Below, piece by piece: positions 24,530-32,938 of a stretch of DNA of 64,000 nt. Each line of letters begins with the position of its first letter. Position 1 is the first letter of the stretch. The notes under the pieces are model-generated. The model worked only from the letters and a program-made list of their open reading frames with translations, was not told the origin of the DNA and did no database searches. The stretch is from DASYGT01 sp035999365. Its GTDB lineage: Bacteria > Actinomycetota > Actinomycetes > Mycobacteriales > Jatrophihabitantaceae. A program made the position numbers and the translations under genes. Location of the stretch: contig DASYGT010000053.1 of NCBI GenBank assembly GCA_035999365.1, positions 1 through 64,000 on the forward strand. Direction: 5' to 3'.

Positions 24530-25888
24530 GTGCACAAGCGCATCTTCGGAATCGAGAACGAATACGGCGTCACGTGCACTTTTCACGGGCAGCGGCGGTT
24601 GTCGCCGGACGAGGTCGCGCGGTACCTGTTCCGGCGGGTGGTGTCATGGGGCCGCTCGTCGAACGTCTTCCTCAAGAACGGCGCACGGCTGTACCTCGAC
24701 GTCGGCAGCCACCCGGAGTACGCCACGCCCGAGTGTGATTCGCTCACCAGCCTCGTGGCGCACGACAAGGCGGGCGAGCGAATCCTCGAGGGTCTGGTGG
24801 TCGACGCGGAGAAGCGCCTGCACGACGAGGGAATCGCCGGGGACATCTACCTCTTCAAGAACAACACCGATTCGGCCGGCAATTCCTACGGCTGCCACGA
24901 GAACTACCTGGTCGGACGGCACGGCGAGTTCAGCAGATTGGCCGACGTGCTCATCCCGTTCCTCGTCACGCGGCAGCTGATCTGCGGAGCCGGCAAGGTT
25001 CTGCAGACCCCCCGGGGTGCGGTGTTCTGCGTCAGCCAGCGCGCCGAACACATCTGGGAGGGCGTGTCGTCGGCGACGACGCGGAGCCGTCCCATCATCA
25101 ACACTCGCGACGAACCCCACGCCGACGCCGAGCGGTACCGCCGCCTGCACGTGATCGTCGGCGATTCGAACATGAACGAATCCACGACGATGCTCAAGGT
25201 CGGCTCGGCCGATCTCGTGCTGCGCATGATCGAGCACGGAGTGGCGTTCCGCGACCTCTCGCTCGAGAACCCGATCCGAGCGATCCGCGAGATCAGCCAC
25301 GACCTGACCGGAACGCGCACGGTGCGGCTTGCCGCAGGGCGCACGGCGTCGGCACTCGACATACAGCGCGAGTACTACAGCCGGGCCGTCGAGTTCGTCG
25401 GCTCTTCGGGTGATGACGAGACGTCCAAGCGGGTGCTGGAGCTCTGGGGGCGCGCGCTCGATGCCGTCGAGCAACAGGATCTGTCGCTGATCGACCGCGA
25501 GATCGACTGGGCGACGAAATACCAGTTGATCGAGCGCTACCGCGCCAAGCACGACCTTCCGCTGTCCTCGCCACGGATCGCCCAACTCGATCTCGCCTAT
25601 CACGACATCTCGCGGCAGCGGGGGCTGTACTACCTCCTCGAACGCAAGCACGCCGTCGAACGAATCGTGACCGACCTGACGGTGTTCGAGGCAAAGGGCG
25701 TGCCCCCGCAGACGACTCGCGCCAAGTTGCGCGGTGACTTCATCAAGCGGGCTCAGGAAAAGCGCCGCGATTTCACCGTCGACTGGGTGCACCTCAAGCT
25801 GAACGACCAGGCGCAGCGCACGGTGCTTTGCAAGGACCCGTACCGCAGTGTCGACGAGCGGGTCGAGAAGCTCATCGCGTCGATGTAA
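24530..25888 (+). CDS. pafA: Pup-protein ligase PafA
   Basis: At 452 residues it is the same length as mycobacterial PafA. It uses ATP to form gamma-glutamyl phosphate on Pup and then joins Pup to substrate lysines. The N-terminal catalytic loop GIENEYGVTCTFHG (residues 7-20) holds the Mg-binding Glu and the base region, and ARYLFRRVVSWGRSSNVFLKNGARLYLDVGSHPEYATPEC is nearly invariant in the family. pafB and pafC lie just downstream. Confidence 0.97.
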   Translation: MHKRIFGIENEYGVTCTFHGQRRLSPDEVARYLFRRVVSWGRSSNVFLKNGARLYLDVGSHPEYATPECDSLTSLVAHDKAGERILEGLVVDAEKRLHDEGIAGDIYLFKNNTDSAGNSYGCHENYLVGRHGEFSRLADVLIPFLVTRQLICGAGKVLQTPRGAVFCVSQRAEHIWEGVSSATTRSRPIINTRDEPHADAERYRRLHVIVGDSNMNESTTMLKVGSADLVLRMIEHGVAFRDLSLENPIRAIREISHDLTGTRTVRLAAGRTASALDIQREYYSRAVEFVGSSGDDETSKRVLELWGRALDAVEQQDLSLIDREIDWATKYQLIERYRAKHDLPLSSPRIAQLDLAYHDISRQRGLYYLLERKHAVERIVTDLTVFEAKGVPPQTTRAKLRGDFIKRAQEKRRDFTVDWVHLKLNDQAQRTVLCKDPYRSVDERVEKLIASM

Positions 25889-25980
25889 TCGGCTCGTTCG
25901 CGGCCTTACCGGCCGGCCCGCCCATGATCACGGCGAAAATTGGGTCGCGGCGGCCCGGAAGACACCGCGGGTTACGGCGG

Positions 25981-26010
25981 TTCAATCGTGCTGGCCCGAC
26001 GCTTTAGGCT
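25981..26010 (+). promoter_or_regulatory. promoter for leaderless pafB
   Basis: A -10 element TAGGCT (26005-26010) lies six bases before the ATG at 26017, with a weak -35 candidate TTCAAT at 25981-25986 and an 18-base spacer. A GGCC-type hairpin just before (25905-25920) may end pafA transcripts. Confidence 0.5.
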
Positions 26011-26016
26011 GGCGGC

Positions 26017-27045
26017 ATGCCCACCCCGGCCGCAGGTACCACGCGTGCCGCCACCCGCAAGGGGCGGTCGGGGATTAGTTTCGAGGACATGGCAGCCCGG
26101 CGCGCGGAGCGACTCGTCAACCTAGTCATCTGCCTGCTCTCGACACGGCAGTACATCAGCGCAGAACGCATTCGCGATGCCGTGCCCGGCTACGAGGCCG
26201 CCGACGGCAGCAGATCTACCGACGAGGCGTTCAAGCGGATGTTCGAGCGCGACAAGGCCGAACTCCGCGACCTGGGCATCCCGCTCGAGACCGGCAAGAA
26301 CAGCCATTTCGACAGCGAGGACGGCTACCGCATCAAGCGGCGCGAATACGAGCTTCCGCCCATCGAGTTCGATGCTGCCGAGGCAGCCGCGATCGGCCTT
26401 GCCGCCCGGTTGTGGCAGTCGGCAACGCTCGGCGAGGCAGCGCGGGGCGCACTGCTGAAACTGCGAGCCGCCGGCACCGATGTCCACGCGGGGGACACGC
26501 CAGGCGCCGTGCCCGTCATCGACGCGAGCGACCCCAGCCTGCCGGTGCTTCTCGAGGCGGCGCAGCAGTCCCGACCTGTGCGATTCGACTACATCAAGTC
26601 CGGTTCGGGAACTGCCCAGCGCCGCAGTCTCGAACCATGGGGTGTGTTGTCCTGGCGAAAGCGGTGGTACGTCGCGGGATTCGACCGCGATCGCGGCGAG
26701 GGCCGCAGCTTCCGCTTGTCACGAATCGTCGGCAAGGTCGAGCTGGTCGGCAAGCCCGGCGAGTACACCCGCCCGGAGAAGATCGATCTGCTCGAGATGG
26801 TCGCCGGCCGATCACCCGAGGACACCCAGCTCGCCCGGATCCGCGTGTCCGGGCCAGGCGCGGGACGGCTACGCCGGATGGCGGACTCCGACGTCGACGG
26901 CGAGCTCACGATCGCCTACAACGACGTCCACTGGCTGGCGCGCATCATCACCAGCGCAGGATCGGGCGCCCACGTCGTCGAACCGCCTGAGCTGATCGAC
27001 GCCGTCGTCGCCCGCCTCGCGGCAGCAGCCGGAGCACCGCAGTGA
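26017..27045 (+). CDS. pafB: WYL-domain transcriptional regulator PafB
   Basis: A 342-residue protein with an N-terminal winged helix (ERLVNLVICLLSTRQYISAERIRDAVPGYE) and a WYL ligand-sensing domain in the second half (VRFDYIKSGSGTAQRRSLEPWGVL ... WYVAGFDRDRGEGRSFRLSRI). With PafC it forms the PafBC activator of the LexA-independent DNA-damage response. The ATG at 26017 fits the leaderless promoter; an internal ATG at 26089 corresponds to the shorter mycobacterial start. It overlaps pafC by four bases. Confidence 0.92.
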   Translation: MPTPAAGTTRAATRKGRSGISFEDMAARRAERLVNLVICLLSTRQYISAERIRDAVPGYEAADGSRSTDEAFKRMFERDKAELRDLGIPLETGKNSHFDSEDGYRIKRREYELPPIEFDAAEAAAIGLAARLWQSATLGEAARGALLKLRAAGTDVHAGDTPGAVPVIDASDPSLPVLLEAAQQSRPVRFDYIKSGSGTAQRRSLEPWGVLSWRKRWYVAGFDRDRGEGRSFRLSRIVGKVELVGKPGEYTRPEKIDLLEMVAGRSPEDTQLARIRVSGPGAGRLRRMADSDVDGELTIAYNDVHWLARIITSAGSGAHVVEPPELIDAVVARLAAAAGAPQ

Positions 27046-27989
27046 CCGCCAACGAGGAGCGGCTGCCGCGGTTGCTCGCGATGGTGCCGTACTTCCTCGC
27101 CCACCAGGGCATCTCGGCCGGCGATGCGGCGGCCGACTTCGGGATCACGGAGAAGCAGCTGCGCCGCGATCTCGATCTGCTCTGGATGTGCGGGCTCCCC
27201 GGCCACGGCCCGGGCGACCTGATCGATCTCTCCTACGAGGGAGACGCAGTAACCGTGATATTCGACGCCGGCATGTCCAGGCCGCTGCGGCTGACGAACG
27301 AGGAGGCCCTCGCCCTCGTCGTCGCCCTGCGCACCCTGTCCGAGACGCCGGGCATCGCCGACGGCGACGCCGTTCAGCGGGCGCTGGCCAAGGTCGAACG
27401 TGCAGCAGGCGGTGCCATCGACGACACCACTGTCGCGATCGAGCTCGACACCGACAGTCGGCTGCTGCCCGTGCTGCGAAATGCACTCGATGAGGGCCGC
27501 GCGCTGCTGCTGCGCTACTACACCGCGACCCGCGACGAGACCACCGAGCGAATCGTCGACCCCATGCGCGTCTTCGACATGGACGGACACCACTACCTCG
27601 AGGCGTGGTGCCGCCGCGCCGAAGGTATGCGGATCTTCCGCCTGGACCGCATCGAACACGTCGAGAAGTTGGACGAGCCCGCGCAGCCACCCCCGGGCGT
27701 GCAGCTGCGCGATCTCAACGAGGGGGTGTTCCAGCCCGCGTCGGAACACCTGCTCGCGACGCTGCGGCTTTCCGCCGCGTACTTCTGGGTCGCCGACTAC
27801 TACCCGACCGAGGAGGTCAGCGAATCCGACGGCCTGCTGCACGTGAGCCTGCGGGTGGCGGACCCGGCCTGGGTGCGGGCCCTCGCGCTCGGCTCGGCCG
27901 GCCAGGTCGAGGTTCTGTCCCCGGACTGGCTCGCCGAGTCGATCCGTTCCGAAGCCGCGGCAGCACTTGCCGCGTACTCGGCGAAGTAG
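27042..27989 (+). CDS. pafC: WYL-domain transcriptional regulator PafC
   Basis: A 315-residue partner of PafB with the same layout: winged helix (LAMVPYFLAHQGISAGDAAADFGITEKQLRRDLDLLWMCG) and WYL domain (LLLRYYTATRDETTERIVDPMRVFDMDGHHYLEAWCRRAEGMRIFRLDRIEHV). The GTG start overlaps the pafB stop as GTGA, so equal amounts are likely made for the heterodimer. Confidence 0.93.
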   Translation: MTANEERLPRLLAMVPYFLAHQGISAGDAAADFGITEKQLRRDLDLLWMCGLPGHGPGDLIDLSYEGDAVTVIFDAGMSRPLRLTNEEALALVVALRTLSETPGIADGDAVQRALAKVERAAGGAIDDTTVAIELDTDSRLLPVLRNALDEGRALLLRYYTATRDETTERIVDPMRVFDMDGHHYLEAWCRRAEGMRIFRLDRIEHVEKLDEPAQPPPGVQLRDLNEGVFQPASEHLLATLRLSAAYFWVADYYPTEEVSESDGLLHVSLRVADPAWVRALALGSAGQVEVLSPDWLAESIRSEAAAALAAYSAK

Positions 27990-27992
27990 AGT
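27987..27992 (+). promoter_or_regulatory. -10 element for leaderless expression of the small membrane protein and tatC
   Basis: TAGAGT overlaps the pafC stop codon and ends six bases before the GTG at 27999. It suggests that the next two genes can be transcribed apart from pafBC. Confidence 0.45.
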
Positions 27993-27998
27993 CTCGTC

Positions 27999-28202
27999 GT
28001 GATCTGGATCCCCATCACCGCGTGGGCCGTCGCCGTCGCACTGGGCCTCGTCGTGCTCGGCTTCGCCGGTTATGAGATCTGGTGGAAGGCCGGGCGCCTG
28101 CAGCGCGACGTGCGGCGGATGCTCGCCCTGCGCGAATCGCTGGCACGTCTGCAAGGCGATCTCGCTGCCACGCAGGAGCGCATCGGGCGCATTTCTCGAT
28201 GA
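27999..28202 (+). CDS. small single-helix membrane protein in the tatA position
   Basis: A 67-residue protein with one membrane helix (residues 3-26, IPITAWAVAVALGLVVLGFAGY) followed by a basic then amphipathic helix (RLQRDVRRMLALRESLARLQGDLAATQERIGRI), the general layout of TatA. It lacks the FG hinge and the KKLP motif of TatA, and its second helix looks more like a coiled coil. In M. tuberculosis tatA sits between pafC and tatC, just where this gene lies, and its stop overlaps tatC as ATGA. I do not assign a function; a divergent TatA-like role and an unrelated helper protein are both possible. Confidence 0.65.
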   Translation: MIWIPITAWAVAVALGLVVLGFAGYEIWWKAGRLQRDVRRMLALRESLARLQGDLAATQERIGRISR

Positions 28203-29095
28203 CGAGCGTCTTGCGGCGTATCCGGCGCCGGCCGCGCAATCCAGAAGCGCGGATGTCCGTGCTGGACCATCTACGCGAACTGCGCCGCCGGCTCATTCTC
28301 GTGCTGGTGTTCGTCGCGTTGGGCGCTGCCGCGGGGTGGGCCCTGTACGAACCCGTGCTGCACTTCCTGGAACGTCCTTACTGCTCGGTGCCTTCCGTGC
28401 ACCGCTACGGCGGCCAGAACGGCACCGGCTGCGATCTGATCTACACCGGTGTCCTCGACGGGTTCACGACACGGCTGAAGGTGTCCGTGATCGCTGGGTC
28501 GGTCTTCTCCGCACCGCTGTGGCTGTACCAGATCTGGGCCTTCATCACTCCCGGATTGCGTAAGAACGAGCGCAAGTACACCGTCAGCTTCATCGTGTTG
28601 TCGACGCTGCTGTTCGCAGCCGGCATGGCGCTGGCCTACGTCGTGCTGAGCAAGGGGCTGAGCGTGCTGCTCACCGCGGCAGGCTCGGGAACCCAAGCCT
28701 TGCTCACCGTGAACAGCTACCTCGGCTTCGTCACCCTCATGATGCTCGTCTTCGGCGCAGCCTTCGAGCTGCCGGTGATCGTCGTGATGGCCAATCTCGC
28801 CGGGGTTCTTCCGGCGCGGCTGCTCAAGCGCACCCAGCGCATCTCGATCTTCCTCATCTTCGTCTTCGCCGCGGTGGCCACACCGAGCACGGACCCGTTC
28901 ACGATGTGCGCAATGGCGATCCCGATGGTGCTGCTCTTCGAAGGCGCCGTCGTGTTCGCGATCTTCCACGACCGTCGCAAGGAGCGGCGCAAGGCGGCCG
29001 AGGAAGCCGCCACGCATCTCGACGACAATGTCGCCTCCCACGTCGACCCGTTGCCCGAACCGCTCGGGCGGGGCGGCTGGTCCGACACGACCTGA
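28199..29095 (+). CDS. tatC: Sec-independent translocase TatC
   Basis: A 298-residue protein with six membrane helices. The cytoplasmic N-terminus has MSVLDHLRELRRRLI, the signal-peptide binding site that includes the HLxELR motif, and the first periplasmic loop and FITPGLRKNERKY are conserved. TatC recognises twin-arginine signals such as that of the Rieske lipoprotein at 20691. The ATG overlaps the upstream stop by four bases; the longer open frame upstream runs through the 67-residue gene. The hydrophilic C-terminal tail of about 40 residues is typical of actinobacteria. Confidence 0.93.
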   Translation: MTSVLRRIRRRPRNPEARMSVLDHLRELRRRLILVLVFVALGAAAGWALYEPVLHFLERPYCSVPSVHRYGGQNGTGCDLIYTGVLDGFTTRLKVSVIAGSVFSAPLWLYQIWAFITPGLRKNERKYTVSFIVLSTLLFAAGMALAYVVLSKGLSVLLTAAGSGTQALLTVNSYLGFVTLMMLVFGAAFELPVIVVMANLAGVLPARLLKRTQRISIFLIFVFAAVATPSTDPFTMCAMAIPMVLLFEGAVVFAIFHDRRKERRKAAEEAATHLDDNVASHVDPLPEPLGRGGWSDTT

Positions 29096-29119
29096 CGAAG
29101 CCGCGCGCCCGCCTCCACC

Positions 29120-29125
29120 TACGCT
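29120..29125 (+). promoter_or_regulatory. -10 element for leaderless helY
   Basis: TACGCT ends six bases before the helY ATG. The gap after tatC is only 36 bases, so read-through is possible as well. Confidence 0.45.
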
Positions 29126-29131
29126 GGTGAG

Positions 29132-31879
29132 ATGTCCTCGCCCAGCGAGCGGTACTCCGCCGCGCGGCAGCGCTCCCGCCGTCCGGGCCTGACCTCGTTC
29201 GTCGCGGGGTACCCGTTCACCCTCGACCCGTTCCAGATCGAGGCCTGTGAGGTGCTCGAGGACGGCTACGCCGTACTGGTCTGTGCGCCGACCGGTGCCG
29301 GCAAGACGGTGATCGGTGAGTTCGCAGTACATCTCGCGCTGCTCTCGGGCCGTAAGTGCTTCTACACGACACCGATCAAGGCACTGTCGAACCAGAAGTT
29401 CAACGACCTCGTCGCCCGTCACGGGGCCGCGAACGTCGGCTTGCTCACCGGCGACAACTCGGTCAACGCCGACGCGCCGGTCGTGGTGATGACCACCGAG
29501 GTTCTGCGCAACATGCTCTATGTCGCGAGCACGTCGCTTACCGACCTCGGTTACGTGGTGATGGACGAGGTGCACTACCTGGGCGACCGGTTCCGCGGCG
29601 CAGTGTGGGAAGAAGTGATCATCCACCTGCCCGCGTCGGTGCAATTGATCTCGCTGTCGGCGACCGTGTCCAACGCCGAGGAGTTCGGCGACTGGCTCGT
29701 CTCCGTGCGCGGCGACACCAAGGTGATCGTGCACGAGGAGCGGCCGGTGCCGCTGTGGCAGCACATGATCGTCGGCACCCGACTCTTCGATCTGTTCGCC
29801 GATGCGGCCAGCACGCCACGACATGCTGATCCTTCGGCCGTCAACCCCGAGCTCAAGCGCTACCTGAACGAGCGGATGCGCTACCTCGATCCCGGTGCGT
29901 ACCGGCGCGGCGGGGGCGGTCGGCCGCTACGCGGGTGGCGTCCGCCGTCACGCCCCGACGTCATCGCGCGCCTCGATACAGAAGGTCTGCTGCCGGCCAT
30001 CACCTTCATCTTCAGCCGTGCAGGCTGCGACGCGGCCGTCGCCCAATGCGTACACAGCGGCCTCTGGCTGACGGACGCGACCGAGCAGGAAGAGATCGAC
30101 GCTGTCATCGAGCAGCACACAAGCGGTCTCGCACCGCAGGACCTCGACGTCCTCGGCTACTGGGAGTGGCGCGACGGGCTTCGCCGTGGCGTCGCGGCTC
30201 ATCACGCAGGGATGCTGCCGGCGTTCAAGGAGACCGTCGAGGAATTGTTCGTGCGCGGACTCGTTCGCGCCGTCTTCGCCACCGAGACCTTGGCGCTGGG
30301 CATCAACATGCCGGCGCGCAGCGTCGTTCTCGAACGGTTGACGAAGTTCAACGGCGAGACGCACGCCGACATCACGCCGGGGGAGTACACGCAGTTGACG
30401 GGTCGGGCCGGCCGCCGCGGTATCGATGTCGAGGGACACGCGATCGTCGTCTGGCACCCCGAACTCGATCCGGGCCGGGTCGCCGGCCTGGCCTCGACGC
30501 GAACCTATCCGCTGCGCTCGTCGTTTCGCCCGTCGTACAACATGGCCGTCAATCTGGTCGGCCAGATGGGGCGCGCCGCGGCCCGCGACCTGTTGGAATC
30601 CTCGTTCGCGCAATTCCAGGCCGACCGGTCGGTCGCCGGCCTGGTGAGCCAGATCAAGGGTCACGACCGGAGCCTTGCCGACTACGCGCAGCGGATGCAG
30701 TGCGATCGGGGTGACTTCGGCGAGTACGCCGCGCTGCGGCGCAGTCTCACCGAGCGCGAAGCCACCCTCTCGCGCGAGAACGCCCGCACTCGGCGCGGAG
30801 CGGTGGCGAAGTCCCTCGAATCCTTGCGTCCCGGAGATGTGATCCGAGTGCCGGGCGGCCGCCGTGCCGGGCTCGCCGTGGTGCTCGACGTCGGCACGCA
30901 TGCCACCGACGACCCGCGGCCGCTCGTGGTCACCGCCGCCCGATGGGCCGGCCGCCTGTCGATGACGGATTTCCCGCAGGCCGTCGAGGTGTTGGGCCAC
31001 GTCCGCATACCGAAACGGGTCAACCACCGTTCTCCCCAGGAACGGCGTGACATTGCCTCGAGCATCCACGCGCTCGACCTCCCGGAGGCGGCGCCCCGCC
31101 GCAGCCGGTCGACCGTGTCAGGCCAGGACGACGAGATCTCTCGATTGCGCGACCAACTGCGCCGGCACCCGTGTCATCAGTGCGCCGACCGCGAAGACCA
31201 CGCGCGCTGGGCAGAGCGCTCCTCGCGGCTGGAGCGTGAGATCGACGGCCTGCGACGCCGAATCGAGGGGCGAACGGACTCGCTGGGCCGGATGTTCGAC
31301 CTGATCTGTGCCTTGCTCACCGAACGCGGCTACCTGGCAGCGGACGAGGCCACGCCGGCAGGCAGGCAGCTGTCCCGAATCTGGTCCGAGGCCGACCTGG
31401 TCGTCGCCGAATGTCTGCGCGCAGGCGCGTGGGACGCGCTCACGCCACCTGAGCTTGCCGCAGTCGTGTCGACACTGATCTATGAGCCACGGCGCGACGA
31501 GCGCCCCGGGCAGCGGATGCCGACGACCGCGGTAGGCGATGCTCTCGCGACAACCGTGCGGGTGTGGTCCGACGTAGTCGACGACGAGGCTCGGGTCGGG
31601 CTGCCGCAGAGCCGTGAGCCCGAATTGGGTTTCGTATGGGCGATCTACCGGTGGGCTCGCGGAGAAGCGCTCGACCGGGTCCTGGCCGCTGCGGCCGAGG
31701 CGGGTACCGAGCTGACGGCTGGTGATTTCGTTCGGTGGTGCCGCCAGGTGCTCGATCTGCTGGATCAGCTCGCCACCGTCCCGTCACCGGTGGGCGGCAG
31801 CGGGCCGGTGTCGGGACCGGCCAGGGCCGCAGCGGCGGCGATCCGCCGGGGCGTCGTCGCACAGAGCCTGCAGGGCTGA
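29132..31879 (+). CDS. helY: Ski2-like DEAD/DEAH-box helicase HelY
   Basis: A 915-residue superfamily 2 helicase resembling Rv2092c. Motif I APTGAGKT is near residues 52-59, motif II DEVH near 149-152, motif III SATVSN near 179-184, and motif VI in TQLTGRAGRRGIDVEGHAIV near 420. The C-terminal part has a CHQCADREDH segment like other Ski2/Mtr4 relatives. RNA unwinding and a role in RNA decay are known for the wider family; the actinobacterial substrate is not settled. Confidence 0.9.
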   Translation: MSSPSERYSAARQRSRRPGLTSFVAGYPFTLDPFQIEACEVLEDGYAVLVCAPTGAGKTVIGEFAVHLALLSGRKCFYTTPIKALSNQKFNDLVARHGAANVGLLTGDNSVNADAPVVVMTTEVLRNMLYVASTSLTDLGYVVMDEVHYLGDRFRGAVWEEVIIHLPASVQLISLSATVSNAEEFGDWLVSVRGDTKVIVHEERPVPLWQHMIVGTRLFDLFADAASTPRHADPSAVNPELKRYLNERMRYLDPGAYRRGGGGRPLRGWRPPSRPDVIARLDTEGLLPAITFIFSRAGCDAAVAQCVHSGLWLTDATEQEEIDAVIEQHTSGLAPQDLDVLGYWEWRDGLRRGVAAHHAGMLPAFKETVEELFVRGLVRAVFATETLALGINMPARSVVLERLTKFNGETHADITPGEYTQLTGRAGRRGIDVEGHAIVVWHPELDPGRVAGLASTRTYPLRSSFRPSYNMAVNLVGQMGRAAARDLLESSFAQFQADRSVAGLVSQIKGHDRSLADYAQRMQCDRGDFGEYAALRRSLTEREATLSRENARTRRGAVAKSLESLRPGDVIRVPGGRRAGLAVVLDVGTHATDDPRPLVVTAARWAGRLSMTDFPQAVEVLGHVRIPKRVNHRSPQERRDIASSIHALDLPEAAPRRSRSTVSGQDDEISRLRDQLRRHPCHQCADREDHARWAERSSRLEREIDGLRRRIEGRTDSLGRMFDLICALLTERGYLAADEATPAGRQLSRIWSEADLVVAECLRAGAWDALTPPELAAVVSTLIYEPRRDERPGQRMPTTAVGDALATTVRVWSDVVDDEARVGLPQSREPELGFVWAIYRWARGEALDRVLAAAAEAGTELTAGDFVRWCRQVLDLLDQLATVPSPVGGSGPVSGPARAAAAAIRRGVVAQSLQG

Positions 31880-32014
31880 TCTCGCGGTGCGCCCTCGCAC
31901 CACACAGAGGACCCAGATGGTTTGCTTGCGTCCCTTACGGGGGGATACGCAGTAGCGTGGGCCGCAGCTTGGCCGGACGACACGTTCGGCTCGACGACAC
32001 GTGAGGTGCTGTTC

Positions 32015-32938
32015 ATGACCGACCAGGGCAACGAGGGGAACCCGCCACCTAGCGCCCCCCAGAATCCGGCCGCTCAGCCCTATCCCGGACAACGGCCCGT
32101 GGAAGGTTCCCCGGACAACGACGACACGTCGGTCTACCCGGCGGTGCCACCGTCCGGTGCACACCCCGAACACACCGATCCTGCGACCGATCCCTACGCC
32201 GCCGCGCCGCAACCGCCGGCACCCGGCAGCCAGGACACGCAGATCATCGGGCAGCCGCCGTACCAACCGCCACAGGAGCAGCCGGGCGCGGCTTACGGGC
32301 AGCAACCCTTCGTGCCCCCGGCCTACGGGCAGCAGCAATACCCCGCCCAGGATCCGTACGGCCAGCAGGGTTACGCACAGCAGCCCTACGGCCAGCAGCC
32401 GCCGTACGGCCAGCAGCAATACGGGCAGGATCCGTACGGCCAGCAGGGTTACCCGCAGCAGCCCTACGGCCAGCAGCCGCCTTACGGGCAGGATCCGTAC
32501 GGCCAAGGGCAGCAAGGCTACGGCCAGCAGGCCTACGGTCAGCCCGCTTATGGCGCCCCGGCGTACCAGCAGCCCAGTTACGGACAGCAGCAGTACGGCC
32601 AGCAGTACGCGCAACCCGCGCCCACACCGCCGAGGAAGAAACGGCGGACCGGGTTGACGTTGTCCGTGCTGCTGCTCGTCCTCGTCGCGGCGCTCGTACT
32701 GGTCAGCGTGATCGCCAAGGTCCCTGCCGGGCTGTACCCCAAGAGCCTGAGCCACAGCGCGGTCGAGAGCTACATCAGCAAGCAGTACAGCGCGACGAGC
32801 GTCACCTGCAACGGCGGCAAGAACTTCAAGATGAAGGACGGTGCCACGTTCACCTGCTCGGCCGCGGGCAACCAGACCTACACCGTCACGATCACCGACA
32901 AGACGAACGGCAGCTACCAGGTCGTCAAGAACGGCTAG
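32015..32938 (+). CDS. Gln/Tyr/Pro-rich membrane protein with DUF4333 domain
   Basis: A 307-residue protein. Residues 1-205 are a low-complexity cytoplasmic stretch with many repeats of the YGQQ/PPYGQ/DPYGQQGY type. A basic PPRKKRRTG precedes one membrane helix (near 213-233), then an outside DUF4333 domain of about 70 residues with two cysteines (VTCNGGKNFKMKDGATFTCSA) likely joined by a disulfide. The neighbours match Rv2091c between helY and the exonuclease. The ATG at 32015 has GAGGTG upstream. The repeats suggest phase-separation-prone or scaffold behaviour, which is inference. Its stop overlaps the next gene's stop by four bases. Confidence 0.85.
   Translation: MTDQGNEGNPPPSAPQNPAAQPYPGQRPVEGSPDNDDTSVYPAVPPSGAHPEHTDPATDPYAAAPQPPAPGSQDTQIIGQPPYQPPQEQPGAAYGQQPFVPPAYGQQQYPAQDPYGQQGYAQQPYGQQPPYGQQQYGQDPYGQQGYPQQPYGQQPPYGQDPYGQGQQGYGQQAYGQPAYGAPAYQQPSYGQQQYGQQYAQPAPTPPRKKRRTGLTLSVLLLVLVAALVLVSVIAKVPAGLYPKSLSHSAVESYISKQYSATSVTCNGGKNFKMKDGATFTCSAAGNQTYTVTITDKTNGSYQVVKNG

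Noticed and set aside
27999..28202. calling the 67-residue protein TatA
   Set aside because: The layout fits but the FG hinge and LP motif are missing, so only the position supports it.
28271..29824. 517-codon minus-strand frame opposite tatC and helY
   Set aside because: His/Arg/Gly-rich shadow; both plus-strand genes have clear families and coupled starts.
32280..32610. tandem DNA repeat array such as a CRISPR
   Set aside because: The repeats are degenerate, codon-phased YGQQ-type coding repeats with no spacer structure.
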